Below, in pieces: positions 1 through 8,362 of a stretch of DNA of 64,000 nucleotides. Under the pieces are notes generated by a model, which saw only the letters and a list, made by a program, of their open reading frames with translations, ran no database searches and had not been told where the DNA came from. Each line of letters opens with the position of its first letter. The stretch's first letter is position 1. Position numbers and translations under genes: made by a program. Source of the stretch: Bin87 sp965222895 (lineage in GTDB: Bacteria; Chloroflexota; Dehalococcoidia; Lucifugimonadales; UBA3495). The stretch covers positions 1,922,001-1,986,000 of the forward strand of contig CBDCVB010000002.1 of NCBI GenBank assembly GCA_965222895.1. Direction: 5' to 3'.

Positions 1-190
1 ACATCCGGGCATAGCCGTCGGCAGCGTGGGCCGCCGACTGCTCGTGTCTAACCAGCACGTGGCGCAACTGCGGGTATGACCAGAGGGCGTCGTAAAAGGG
101 CAAAATTGCTCCGCCGGGGTGGCCAAAAAGCACCTCAACGCCTTCGCGCAAAAGGCTCTCACAGATGATTTCCGATCCTTTCAGCTTCAC
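1..190 (-). CDS. ilvB: Acetolactate synthase large subunit, N-terminal part (second ilvB-like gene)
   Basis: Only the first ~63 residues lie in the window; the gene runs off the left edge. It begins at a GTG (188-190) with GGAG seven bases upstream. The start reads MKLKGSEIICESLLREGVEV, then a GHPGGAILPFYDAL stretch and HVLVRHEQ with AADGYARM, the N-terminal thiamine-diphosphate-binding signature of acetohydroxyacid synthase, whose conserved glutamate is in the RHEQ motif. It is clearly similar to, but different from, the ilvB at 19166-20872. The enzyme condenses pyruvate with pyruvate or 2-oxobutyrate in branched-chain amino acid synthesis. A T-box leader precedes it. A related ThDP enzyme cannot be excluded from the N-terminus alone. 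Confidence 0.85.
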   Translation of the reverse strand, partial: MKLKGSEIICESLLREGVEVLFGHPGGAILPFYDALWSYPQLRHVLVRHEQSAAHAADGYARM

Positions 191-262
191 GGTGTATCTC
201 CATACAGTTTCGTTCTGCCTGCCAGACCGTAACATCAGGTGGCCGATTCCCGAGCCGGGCAT

Positions 263-553
263 AAAAAAAGCCCGCCCCCATAGGGACGGACGAAAAATCC
301 GCGGTACCACCCTATTTGCCAACTGGCCGTTTTGGTATAACGACCGTTAACCTCTCCAGCAGGACACCATCATGTCCCGTCGCTGCTAACGGGCGACGAA
401 CCCGGCCTGAGCTTATTCACCGTTAGTATCCGATAACGGCTTTCTGCCGGCAGCTCCAGAGTGATTTTCAGCGGGGTAAGTGCGCCTGCTCTCACCGAAC
501 CAGACTCGCTACTGCACTTGCAGCCTGCCTACTCGTCTCCATCACAGCTTTTC
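263..553 (-). ncRNA. T-box leader (tRNA-sensing riboswitch) of ilvB-like gene
   Basis: The minus strand carries the T-box core AGGGTGGTACCGCGG (complement at 299-313), which pairs with uncharged tRNA ends. It is followed by a GC-rich hairpin (about 272-290) and a run of seven T (263-269), forming the intrinsic terminator of the off state. A GAGTAG element near the 5' end fits the stem I base. Aligned with the leader at 20938-21209, the specifier position reads AUC, suggesting isoleucine; this reading is an inference. Confidence 0.85.
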
Positions 554-559
554 GCATAG

Positions 560-589
560 AATGTATCACGCTGCCAACTGGAACGTCAA
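560..589 (-). promoter_or_regulatory. Sigma-70-type promoter of the T-box/ilvB-like unit
   Basis: Minus strand TTGACG (584-589) and TACATT (560-565) are separated by 18 bases and sit directly upstream of the T-box leader. Confidence 0.6.
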
Positions 590-652
590 TTGAAGTGTGT
601 TAGCATTTGTTCCGACCAGATTTCACGGCGCCCAAAACGGCCACCCATTCCC

Positions 653-1267
653 ATGACCACGTCATACCTCTCACGCATTCGCGGCGTCCCGTTGTTGACC
701 GGAGAAACGGTCAGCGCCATGTTGGATGCCGGTGTCGGATTGGTCGCCGAACCGACCGCCAGTGGACATATTCTCGTCGCAACCAATCGGCGGCTCATCA
801 GCGCTACCACCGGGCCACGAGCCAGCGCAACCGAAATGTACGCCAGCAACTCCATCAGTGGGCTGACGATTCGGGATGAATCGAGGCGCGGGCTGTCCTG
901 GCGGCAACGCGTCATGCTCGTGGCGGGCGGGGCGCTGATTTACCTGGCGCTGGCGTACTGGTTGGTGGACAAACTGCCCGGCCCAGTTATTCCAGTAATC
1001 AACATACACGCGGTTGCGCTGGCGCTGTTGGCGCTGACTGTGATTATCGGAGGGTTAGTCTGGCGGGGAGCGACTTACTCCGGCGGGCGGCAGCTGCGAA
1101 TAACCGGCGTTGGCTGGGTTATCGAATTGGCCTCCACGGCGCCATCGACCGACCTGATTGCATTCGCTACCGTCCTGATTGAATCGCAAGCTGGCGGGCA
1201 GCGGTTCGACCACCGAGACCGGCCCCCGCTGAGCGTATCGTTATCGGTGGGGGATAACACGCCGTAG
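653..1267 (+). CDS. Membrane protein with PH-like segment, function unknown
   Basis: A 204-residue protein if started at the ATG at 653; an in-frame TTG at 590 would add 21 residues, and neither has a clear ribosome binding site. The first ~70 residues contain HILVATNRRLISATTG followed by an ISGLTIRDE strand, reminiscent of bacterial PH-domain proteins in which a short beta strand ends in TNRR. Two hydrophobic segments follow (about residues 85-105 and 118-136), then another strand-rich stretch at the C-terminus. It is divergent from the T-box unit on the left and convergent with tsaD. PH-domain membership is a guess from this pattern; otherwise I do not recognise it. Confidence 0.55.
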   Translation: MTTSYLSRIRGVPLLTGETVSAMLDAGVGLVAEPTASGHILVATNRRLISATTGPRASATEMYASNSISGLTIRDESRRGLSWRQRVMLVAGGALIYLALAYWLVDKLPGPVIPVINIHAVALALLALTVIIGGLVWRGATYSGGRQLRITGVGWVIELASTAPSTDLIAFATVLIESQAGGQRFDHRDRPPLSVSLSVGDNTP

Positions 1268-1334
1268 CGTCGGGGACCAACCGCGAAAACAACCGGTTGG
1301 CGCACCGGCCGGGCGCCGGCAGCAGGGCTGGCAG

Positions 1335-2435
1335 TTAGTGTTCCTGCACGTGCCCGAAAGGCAACGACGGGTCGATGTCTAAAGCCAGGTCGGAAACCTC
1401 ACCACGGCGGTACTGGTAGAAAGCGCTGGCGGCGATCATGGCGCCATTGTCGGTACACAGCACCGGGGGCGGGATGACCACGGGCCGGGGCGAATCGGCG
1501 AGCACGCGCTGCCGCAGCCGGGCGTTGGCAGTTACACCCCCGCCGAGTATCAGACCGCGCGCGCCGTAGCGTTCGGCCATGTCCAGCAGCTTGGCCGTTA
1601 GCACATCCACCAGCGACTCTTGAAATTCGGCGGCGAGCACGGCGACCAGCCGGCTGGTTTCCACCTCCACGCTGTCCGCCACGCTGTCCGATGGAGGGTA
1701 CAAGCCGACGCGCTGGGCACGATGCAACAACGCCGTTTTTACACCGCTGAAGCTGAAATCCAGGGTGCCACGCATCCAGGCTCGGGGGAGCGGCGCTGTC
1801 GCCAGATCCAGTGTTTCGTCGAGGCCCGGTTGATGCTCCATATCCTCCAGGCTGGCCGCCGCTCTTTGAATCTCGGGACCGCCGGGGAAGCCGAGCCCTA
1901 GCACTCGAGCCGCCTTGTCGAACGCCTCACCGGCCGCGTCGTCCCGGGTGCGCCCTACCAGGCGGTAATCACCGTGGCCCTCCATGAGGATGAGGTCGGT
2001 GTGCCCGCCGGAGGCTACCAGGCACGCCAGGGGGAAACCCGGCTCCTCCGCCGGAGACAAGTCGGCGGCGGCGAGCCAACCAGCGTAGATATGCCCCTCC
2101 AGGTGATTCACGCCGATTAGCGGCACACCCAGCGTCAGCGAGATCGCTTTGGCAGTGTTGACGCCGCTGATGAGCGAACCCGCCAATCCCGGCCCGTGGG
2201 TCACCGCCACGGCGTCGATTTCATGCAGGCCCACCTCGGCGTCGCGCAGCGCCCGCTCCAAGGTAGGCTGCATATCCCGGATGTGTTGGCGGGAAGCCAG
2301 TTCCGGCACCACACCGCCGTGGGGGGCGTGCAAGGACGCCTGGGATGCAATCGCGTTGGCACGCAAAACCCGGCCATCAGCCACGATTCCCACGGCGGTT
2401 TCATCGCAAGAGGTTTCAATTCCTAGAATCAGCAT
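1335..2435 (-). CDS. tsaD: tRNA N6-adenosine threonylcarbamoyltransferase TsaD
   Basis: 366 residues, slightly longer than usual (~340). It opens with LGIETSCDETAVGIV and carries the metal-binding HLEGH motif (His111 and His115), the ASGGHTDL segment, and a C-terminal GGGVTANARLR with CTDNGAMIA, all diagnostic of the Kae1/TsaD ASKHA fold. TsaD transfers the threonylcarbamoyl group from TC-AMP to A37 of ANN-decoding tRNAs in the cytoplasm, together with TsaB and TsaE, which are not in this window. The ATG at 2433-2435 has no strong ribosome binding site. It is transcribed divergently from the CNNM gene that follows. Confidence 0.95.
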   Translation of the reverse strand: MLILGIETSCDETAVGIVADGRVLRANAIASQASLHAPHGGVVPELASRQHIRDMQPTLERALRDAEVGLHEIDAVAVTHGPGLAGSLISGVNTAKAISLTLGVPLIGVNHLEGHIYAGWLAAADLSPAEEPGFPLACLVASGGHTDLILMEGHGDYRLVGRTRDDAAGEAFDKAARVLGLGFPGGPEIQRAAASLEDMEHQPGLDETLDLATAPLPRAWMRGTLDFSFSGVKTALLHRAQRVGLYPPSDSVADSVEVETSRLVAVLAAEFQESLVDVLTAKLLDMAERYGARGLILGGGVTANARLRQRVLADSPRPVVIPPPVLCTDNGAMIAASAFYQYRRGEVSDLALDIDPSLPFGHVQEH

Positions 2436-2585
2436 AAGGATTCACAGGATAACACGCTGAGCCCGAACGGCCGGCAACTTTACGCTAAACGGCGGCGATG
2501 TTATTCTTTTCAGTAATAATCAGAATCGTGCGGGCGCCGTGGCCATATTGCGACGCCCAGCAGCGACCGGAGGTGCATTACCCCG

Positions 2586-3977
2586 ATGCTGGACATATCG
2601 TCCGATGGCTTATCCAACTGGGTTATTGTGTTGCAGACCGGAGACGCGAACGGCGGTTTCGCCTTGCCCCTTGGTTTGCAATTGGCGTTTCTGGTCATCA
2701 GTCTCCTGGGGGTCGTTTTCTTCACCAGCGCCGAGGCCGCGCTGATTGCGGTGAACAAAATCCGCATCCGGTTCCTGTCGGAGCAGGGACACGCCACGGC
2801 GCGCCTGGTGGATCGGGTGCTGGGCCAGCACGAAAAGTTCTTTGCCACAATTCTGCTGAGCCAAAATGCCTTCACCATTTTCGCTACTGCCATCGGCACG
2901 GCGATGGCAGCGGAATGGCTCCAGGATTCGGGTTACGCGGCCTTGCTAACAACACTCGTCATGACGGTGGTCATTTCCATATTTGGAGAAATCACACCGA
3001 AAACGGTGGCGGCTACTTACTCGGAGCGCTGGTCGCTAATTGCGGTGCGTCCGGTGTCCCTGATGATGACGCTTTCCACGCCGTTCATCTACATCTTCAC
3101 GGTCGTGCCCCGGCTCATCTACAAGCTGCTCAGGACGCCATCGGGCAGTTGGCAAACTACGTTCACCGAAGGCGAACTGCGAATGATGATTGACGTATCG
3201 CGGCAGCAAGGTCAGATGGAATCGGAAGAGGCGGAGAGGTTACACCGGGTATTCCACTTTCGCGACCGTCATTTGGCCGAGATAATGACACCGCGCACCG
3301 AGATTGTCTGGATCAAACAAGGAACCACCATGCAGGAATTCCTGGAAATTTATGCGGAACATAGTCACACCAGATTTCCGGTTTACGAAGGAACTCAGGA
3401 AACCGTGCTGGGAGTGTTGTCCAATAAAGAGGTGCTGATTGCACAGGGCAAGGGGCTGACCGGCCCCGACCGCGCGGTTACCGACGATATGCGCGAAGTA
3501 GATTTCATCCCCGAAACCGTGACTGTTGCGGACGCCTTCGATACGATGCAGGACAAACGCGTTTCCATGATGATGGTAACCAACGAATATGGCGGGATCG
3601 CCGGTCTGGTTACCCTCAAACAGTTGACCGGCGTCATCGTCGGAACCATGGTGGACGAGGATGCGTCTTCGGAGGAAGCGGACGACAGCCTGGTGCATAC
3701 GGACGACGGGGCGTTGATCGTAGATGGCGGCATGACAATCATTGAGTTCAACGACCGGCTGGGGGAAGAGGGACTGGCGTTGCCGGAGGGCGACTATCGC
3801 ACCGTCGCCGGGCTGGTGATTGCGGAGTTGGGTGAAATTCCAGATGAGGAAGACGCCGTGCTGGCGGGAGACCTGGTGGTAACGGTTACCGAAATGGCCG
3901 GCGCGCGGATCAACCGCGTCCGGTTGGAGCGTCTCCACAGCGACCTCACCAGCGACCCCGCGAGGCATTCCGCATGA
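2586..3977 (+). CDS. CNNM/CorC family transporter-like protein (hemolysin C family)
   Basis: 463 residues. An N-terminal DUF21 region holds several membrane segments (about 28-48, 90-115, 120-140) and the typical FFTSAEAALIAVNKIR signature. A CBS pair follows (MTPRTEIVWI... and the GGIAGLVTL segment), then a C-terminal transporter-associated CorC/HlyC domain (GGMTIIEFNDRLG ... GDYRTVAGLVIAELGEIP). Such proteins are linked to magnesium or other divalent cation efflux in the inner membrane. GGAGG at 2569-2573 lies upstream of the ATG. Its stop overlaps the start of the following phosphatase gene (ATGA), so the two are probably translationally coupled. Confidence 0.9.
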   Translation: MLDISSDGLSNWVIVLQTGDANGGFALPLGLQLAFLVISLLGVVFFTSAEAALIAVNKIRIRFLSEQGHATARLVDRVLGQHEKFFATILLSQNAFTIFATAIGTAMAAEWLQDSGYAALLTTLVMTVVISIFGEITPKTVAATYSERWSLIAVRPVSLMMTLSTPFIYIFTVVPRLIYKLLRTPSGSWQTTFTEGELRMMIDVSRQQGQMESEEAERLHRVFHFRDRHLAEIMTPRTEIVWIKQGTTMQEFLEIYAEHSHTRFPVYEGTQETVLGVLSNKEVLIAQGKGLTGPDRAVTDDMREVDFIPETVTVADAFDTMQDKRVSMMMVTNEYGGIAGLVTLKQLTGVIVGTMVDEDASSEEADDSLVHTDDGALIVDGGMTIIEFNDRLGEEGLALPEGDYRTVAGLVIAELGEIPDEEDAVLAGDLVVTVTEMAGARINRVRLERLHSDLTSDPARHSA

Positions 3978-4600
3978 AGCTGCATCTGGTGCGGCATGGC
4001 GAGACTGACATCAACGCCGCCGGCCGGTTGCAGGGAGTTACCAACTCGCTGCTCACGCCCCGGGGCCACCGGCAGGCTCACGACATGGCTGTAGCCAGCC
4101 TGACCTGGCAGGCCACGGCGATTTATTCCAGCCCGTTGAGGCGGGCGCGCGATGTGGCCGAAAGGCTGGCCGACTATTGTGGCCTCAAAGTGATTGAAGA
4201 ACCGCGCATTTCGGAAATGGACATGGGCGACCTGGAAGGCATCACGGTGCAGCAGATGCGCGACGATTGGCCGGACCTGTACGCCGGCTGGCGTCAGGAC
4301 GCGCCCAGCGTAACGATGCCCAACGGCGAGTCACTGTACGACGTGCAACGGCGCGCCATGGCAGCGTTTGACGACATCAACGGGCGGCATGAAATCGACG
4401 AAACGGTCATCGCGGTTACGCACAATTTCACCATCCGTTGCATAGTGGCGGCAATCATCGACCTGCCATTGGCCAACATAAACCACATGGACCTGTCCCT
4501 GGGCAGCAGGACCACCGTCAGCACCGGCCCGCGCGGGCGGCGTTTGAGCGGGTACAACGCGGTTGACCACCTCTCGCCGGCCAACCGCACCGGATATTAG
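3974..4600 (+). CDS. Histidine phosphatase family protein (phosphoglycerate-mutase-like)
   Basis: 208 residues. The N-terminal LVRHGETDINAAGRLQG holds the RHG phosphohistidine motif, the middle has YSSPLRRARDVAERL, and THNFTIRC near residue 145 supplies the second catalytic histidine. The family includes cofactor-dependent phosphoglycerate mutase, alpha-ribazole phosphatase and broad-specificity phosphatases; the substrate cannot be chosen from sequence. It overlaps the preceding CNNM gene by four bases and its 3' end is immediately followed by an AGGAGG preceding tilS, suggesting a three-gene operon. Confidence 0.88.
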   Translation: MKLHLVRHGETDINAAGRLQGVTNSLLTPRGHRQAHDMAVASLTWQATAIYSSPLRRARDVAERLADYCGLKVIEEPRISEMDMGDLEGITVQQMRDDWPDLYAGWRQDAPSVTMPNGESLYDVQRRAMAAFDDINGRHEIDETVIAVTHNFTIRCIVAAIIDLPLANINHMDLSLGSRTTVSTGPRGRRLSGYNAVDHLSPANRTGY

Positions 4601-4664
4601 GAGGCTACCCGCCATCAGCAGAAAGACGCCCCGGAGACGCAGCAACGACAAATTCTGGCCGACG

Positions 4665-6179
4665 ATGCAAATGTACATCTTGGGACGAACCGCAATACGG
4701 CAGGCCAGGCTGGCGCCCGGTGATGTCGTGGTGGTCGGAGTATCGGGCGGCCCGGATTCGTGCGCCCTGATGCGTATGCTGAGCGGCGCCAGGAAGTATG
4801 AAGGCTTCACGTTGCAGCCGGCCCACCTGATTCACGATTTTCGCGGGCAGGAGATGTACGATGATGCAGAATTCGTCCGCCGAATGTGGCCCAACTGCAT
4901 CATAGAAGAGGTGGACGTGGCGGCCTACCAAAGGGAACACGGAGTAAGTTCCTTTGAGCAGGCGGCCCGGGATTTGCGTTACGCGTTTCTCGCCCGGGTG
5001 GCCAGACAGGTTGGCGCCAGGCTGGTGGCGTTGGGGCACACCGCGGACGACTTGGCGGAAACCGTCTTGCTGCACGTGGCACGAGGCAGCGGTATGCACG
5101 GGCTAAGGGGAATGAGCGAATTTGACGACTGGCCGTATCCGGAAGAATCGCGCGCCAGATCTGCCCAATCCGATGAGACGCCGCAGGAGTCCCCCCACGA
5201 ATTGAAGGTTTGGCGGCCGCTGCTGCCGATGCGACGTTTGCATACCATCGCCTATTGCCGGGCTCATCAAGTGGATTTTCGGGATGACAGCACGAACTAC
5301 ATGAGGGAATTCGCCAGGAACCGGGTGCGGCTGGATCTGATGCCGGCATTGGCGGAGCAGCTTAACCCACGGATTACCCACGCGCTGACCCGGCTGTCCC
5401 GCACTGCCACAATACAGTTGGACTATCTGGAACAACAGGCGGACTTGCTGTGGTTTGACGTGGCGCCTGAACCGTTGACCGATGACGGCGTGCTATATCT
5501 TAACCGGGATACCATCGCGGCGGCGCACCCCGCCCTGCGTCCTTTGCTGATGCGGCGGGCTTGGACGCTGCTGACCGGGGACAGCAAACGGTTGACCGAA
5601 GGGCACCTCTCCGGGATGGCCGCCGCCGTCGGGTCATCTACCGGGAAACAGGTGTCGCTGCCTGGCGAGTACGCCCTGACTACGCAGGGACGCTGGATGA
5701 TTTTGGCCCTGGCGGGTAGCACGGATTGCCCCTATCCGGCGTTGAGCGGCGAGTTTCGGCTGGCGTTACCCTGGGGACCAATCGCGGTGGCGGTTACCAA
5801 ACGGGACGGGTGGGAAGTAACCAGTCGAACTGCAACGCTATCGCCTGATGCGCCGCTGGACACCGGCGAACCGACGGCGGTCTATCTTTCCCCGGCCGCA
5901 TTGGCCGAGGGCGCAACGGTGCGGACGTGGCAACCGGGGGATCGCATTCAACCGCTGGGGATGTCGGGTAGCCGCAAGTTGCAGGACGTGTTCGTCGACG
6001 CCGGTGTTCCCCGATACTGGCGGGACCGATTGCCGTTGGTGGTAACGCCGCGGGGTATCGCCTGGGCGGTGGGGGTGCGAATGTCCGACTGGGCGGCAAT
6101 ACGCCGTCAGCCAACCGACCCGGACACTCCGGCGACACTGGTCAGTTTCAGCTTGGAAGGATCCGGGAACACGGGTTAG
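4665..6179 (+). CDS. tilS: tRNA(Ile)-lysidine synthetase TilS
   Basis: 504 residues from the ATG at 4665. The PP-loop ATP pyrophosphatase motif GVSGGPDSCALMRML lies near residue 25, HTADDLAETVLLHVARGSGMHGLRGM follows, and the C-terminal segment holds RTWQPGDRIQPLGMSGSRKL with DVFVDAGVPR, the TilS C-terminal domain. TilS converts C34 of tRNA-Ile(CAU) to lysidine so that it reads AUA. The start is uncertain: a perfect AGGAGG at 4599-4604 has no ATG, GTG or TTG at the right distance, only an in-frame ATC at 4614, whereas the ATG at 4665 lacks a ribosome binding site but gives the normal N-terminal length. Confidence 0.93.
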   Translation: MQMYILGRTAIRQARLAPGDVVVVGVSGGPDSCALMRMLSGARKYEGFTLQPAHLIHDFRGQEMYDDAEFVRRMWPNCIIEEVDVAAYQREHGVSSFEQAARDLRYAFLARVARQVGARLVALGHTADDLAETVLLHVARGSGMHGLRGMSEFDDWPYPEESRARSAQSDETPQESPHELKVWRPLLPMRRLHTIAYCRAHQVDFRDDSTNYMREFARNRVRLDLMPALAEQLNPRITHALTRLSRTATIQLDYLEQQADLLWFDVAPEPLTDDGVLYLNRDTIAAAHPALRPLLMRRAWTLLTGDSKRLTEGHLSGMAAAVGSSTGKQVSLPGEYALTTQGRWMILALAGSTDCPYPALSGEFRLALPWGPIAVAVTKRDGWEVTSRTATLSPDAPLDTGEPTAVYLSPAALAEGATVRTWQPGDRIQPLGMSGSRKLQDVFVDAGVPRYWRDRLPLVVTPRGIAWAVGVRMSDWAAIRRQPTDPDTPATLVSFSLEGSGNTG

Positions 6180-6436
6180 ATGCTCCGCCGGGTTGGTTCG
6201 GAACACACACGCTGTATTAGTGTCGGCTATGTGGCAAACGGCGGTTGACGATTCAGTCAGCCGGTTCTTAATCGGGCGGAAACGGAACGACAATCCCGCC
6301 AGGTTGCGCCAATTGATTGGTAATACCCTCGCAACAACGATTGTGTACAATTGTAGTGTGGCAATCGGCAACCGACTAACTGATCCAGATTGTGGGCGGT
6401 GTCCGGTTGCTTTGGCCGCCAACGGAGGAGATTTTC

Positions 6437-8281
6437 GTGCCGGTGCGCAATTTAACCAACTTTTTGGTGCATTTGTTCGGCGCCGATGATGGGTTGGATG
6501 GGATGTATCTGTCGGCAGTGCATGACAACTGCCTGCTTTGCCACGAACGCATCAGCGATTCCGAGGCTTACCTGGCTTATCGAGTGTGCCCGTTCTGTCG
6601 GTTTCATTACACGCTGTCCGCGCGTCAACGAATCGAACTAATCGTCGACCGACGGTCGTTCCGCGAGCAAAATCGCTACGTTCGTTCCGTGACCCCGCTG
6701 GCTTTCTCCAACCGCACGCAATACGACGAACAACTGACCGAGAGCCAGGATCGCACCGGGCTGACGGAAGCGGCGGTAACCGGAACCTGCAAAATCGCCG
6801 GCGCCAACGTAGTGCTCATCGTGCTGGATTACGGGTTCATGGGCGGCAGCATGAGCAGCGTGGTGGGAGAAAAGGTAGCGTTGGCATTTGAGATGGCCGC
6901 TCGGCGCACGCTGCCGGTGGTTGCCCTGGTAACCGGCGGCGGGCCGCGCACCCAGGAAGGCGTGCTGGCGTTGATGCAAATGGCGAAGACGGTGGCGGCG
7001 GTCAATCAACTGCGGGAGGCTTCGACACCATTCATCGCGGTGCTGGCCAACCCGTCTACCGGCCAGGCCTACGCCAGTTTTGCCAATCTGGCGGACATTA
7101 TCATCGCTGAACCGGGTTCAGTGGTCGGGTTGTCTTCGATCCGCACCATGATGGAAGCGACGGGCCGGCAGCTGCCGGCCGACGTGCACACCGCTGAGTA
7201 TCACCTGAAGCGCGGGTTGCTGGACAATGTGGTGGACCGCGAACGGCTCCCCCAGCGCATCGGGCAACTGTTGAAGCTCCTCGGCGATCCGACGGCGTTG
7301 CGCCTGGGGCGACGGGCGTTATCGCGCCTGCAGGTGCCGGTGGCAGACGACACCGAGACGTGGGAATCGCTGGACGCCGCGACCCATGAAGAACGACCCG
7401 ACTCGCTCTATTATATGCGGCACATACTCGAAGGCTTTTTCGAGATTTGCGGCGACCGGGTGAGTAGCGACGACCGCACGGTGGTCGGTGGCATCGGTCT
7501 ACTGCGCAACAAGGCGGTGGTGGCAATCGGGCAACAGCGCAGCCATGCCCACGATACCGAAGGCGGTCACTACCACGTTCATCCCGACGGCTTGCGCAAG
7601 GCCCAGCGGCTAATCCGCCTGGCCGCGCGGTTTGGTTTGCCGCTGGTCTCGTTCATTGACTCGCAGGGGGCTGACCCGAGGCTGGAATCGGAAGAGCAGG
7701 GCATTGGCAACGCCATCGCCGGCAGCCTGTCAATGATGCTGCAGGTCGAAACACAAATAATCTCGGTCATCATCGGTGAGGCGGGCAATGAAGCGGCGCT
7801 GGCGATGGGTTTATCCGACCGCATCCTGATGCAGCAGTATGCAATCTATTCGCCAATTTCGCTGCATCACACGATACGCGGGCCCACTCGAGAGCGTTAC
7901 CTGACACGGGAGGCGGCCGAGGCGCTGATGCTCACCGCGCGCGATTGCCAGGAACTCGGCATCATCGACCAAATCATACCCGAGCCCAGCGACGGGTCTC
8001 ACAACGACCCACGCCAGGCCGCCGAAAGCATGGAACTGGCCATCTACAAACATTTGGCGGAAGCGAGCCGAATCTCAGCCAGCAAACTGGTCAAACAGCG
8101 CTATCGCAAGTTCCGCCAGATGGGTGAGCTGAACCCGTTTGCGCATGATGCCATTCAAAAAGAAGTCGAAGTGCTGTTGAGTATGCAACTGGTTGATGCC
8201 CGGGATGCGCGCGAGGCCCTGCCACCTGCGTACACCGAACCGTTAGCGCTGGAAGAGGGTTTGACGCGCGAGGCGTCTTGA
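6437..8281 (+). CDS. Fused acetyl-CoA carboxylase carboxyltransferase (AccD-AccA type)
   Basis: 614 residues from the GTG at 6437, chosen because GGAGGAG (6424-6430) lies seven bases upstream. The N-terminal half resembles AccD: a zinc ribbon with two CxxC pairs separated by 15 residues (CLLC ... CPFC), then GGSMSSVVGEKVALAFE and EGVLALMQMAKT. The C-terminal half resembles AccA: LEGFFEICGDR, GLRKAQRLIRLAARFGLPLV, GIGNAIAGSL. The carboxyltransferase moves carboxybiotin CO2 to acetyl-CoA to make malonyl-CoA. The AccA oxyanion region normally reading GEGGSGGAL is here GEAGNEAAL, and the AccD GG loop is GGGPRTQEG, so activity or acyl-CoA choice may differ. Biotin carboxylase and BCCP are not nearby. 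Confidence 0.85.
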   Translation: MPVRNLTNFLVHLFGADDGLDGMYLSAVHDNCLLCHERISDSEAYLAYRVCPFCRFHYTLSARQRIELIVDRRSFREQNRYVRSVTPLAFSNRTQYDEQLTESQDRTGLTEAAVTGTCKIAGANVVLIVLDYGFMGGSMSSVVGEKVALAFEMAARRTLPVVALVTGGGPRTQEGVLALMQMAKTVAAVNQLREASTPFIAVLANPSTGQAYASFANLADIIIAEPGSVVGLSSIRTMMEATGRQLPADVHTAEYHLKRGLLDNVVDRERLPQRIGQLLKLLGDPTALRLGRRALSRLQVPVADDTETWESLDAATHEERPDSLYYMRHILEGFFEICGDRVSSDDRTVVGGIGLLRNKAVVAIGQQRSHAHDTEGGHYHVHPDGLRKAQRLIRLAARFGLPLVSFIDSQGADPRLESEEQGIGNAIAGSLSMMLQVETQIISVIIGEAGNEAALAMGLSDRILMQQYAIYSPISLHHTIRGPTRERYLTREAAEALMLTARDCQELGIIDQIIPEPSDGSHNDPRQAAESMELAIYKHLAEASRISASKLVKQRYRKFRQMGELNPFAHDAIQKEVEVLLSMQLVDARDAREALPPAYTEPLALEEGLTREAS

Positions 8282-8288
8282 ACCGCGC

Positions 8289-8317
8289 CGCCGCCGGCGT
8301 GGTTGTGGCCGGCGGCG
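8289..8317. terminator. GC-rich inverted repeat between convergent genes
   Basis: A perfect 10-base inverted repeat (8289-8298 and 8308-8317, loop of nine) lies between the convergent ends of the carboxyltransferase and Mrp genes. There is no T run, so a terminator role is inferred from position. Confidence 0.4.
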
Positions 8318-8362
8318 TATGGTTGCCTGGAGAATTGTTGCCCGGAGATTGGGGAATCGGTA

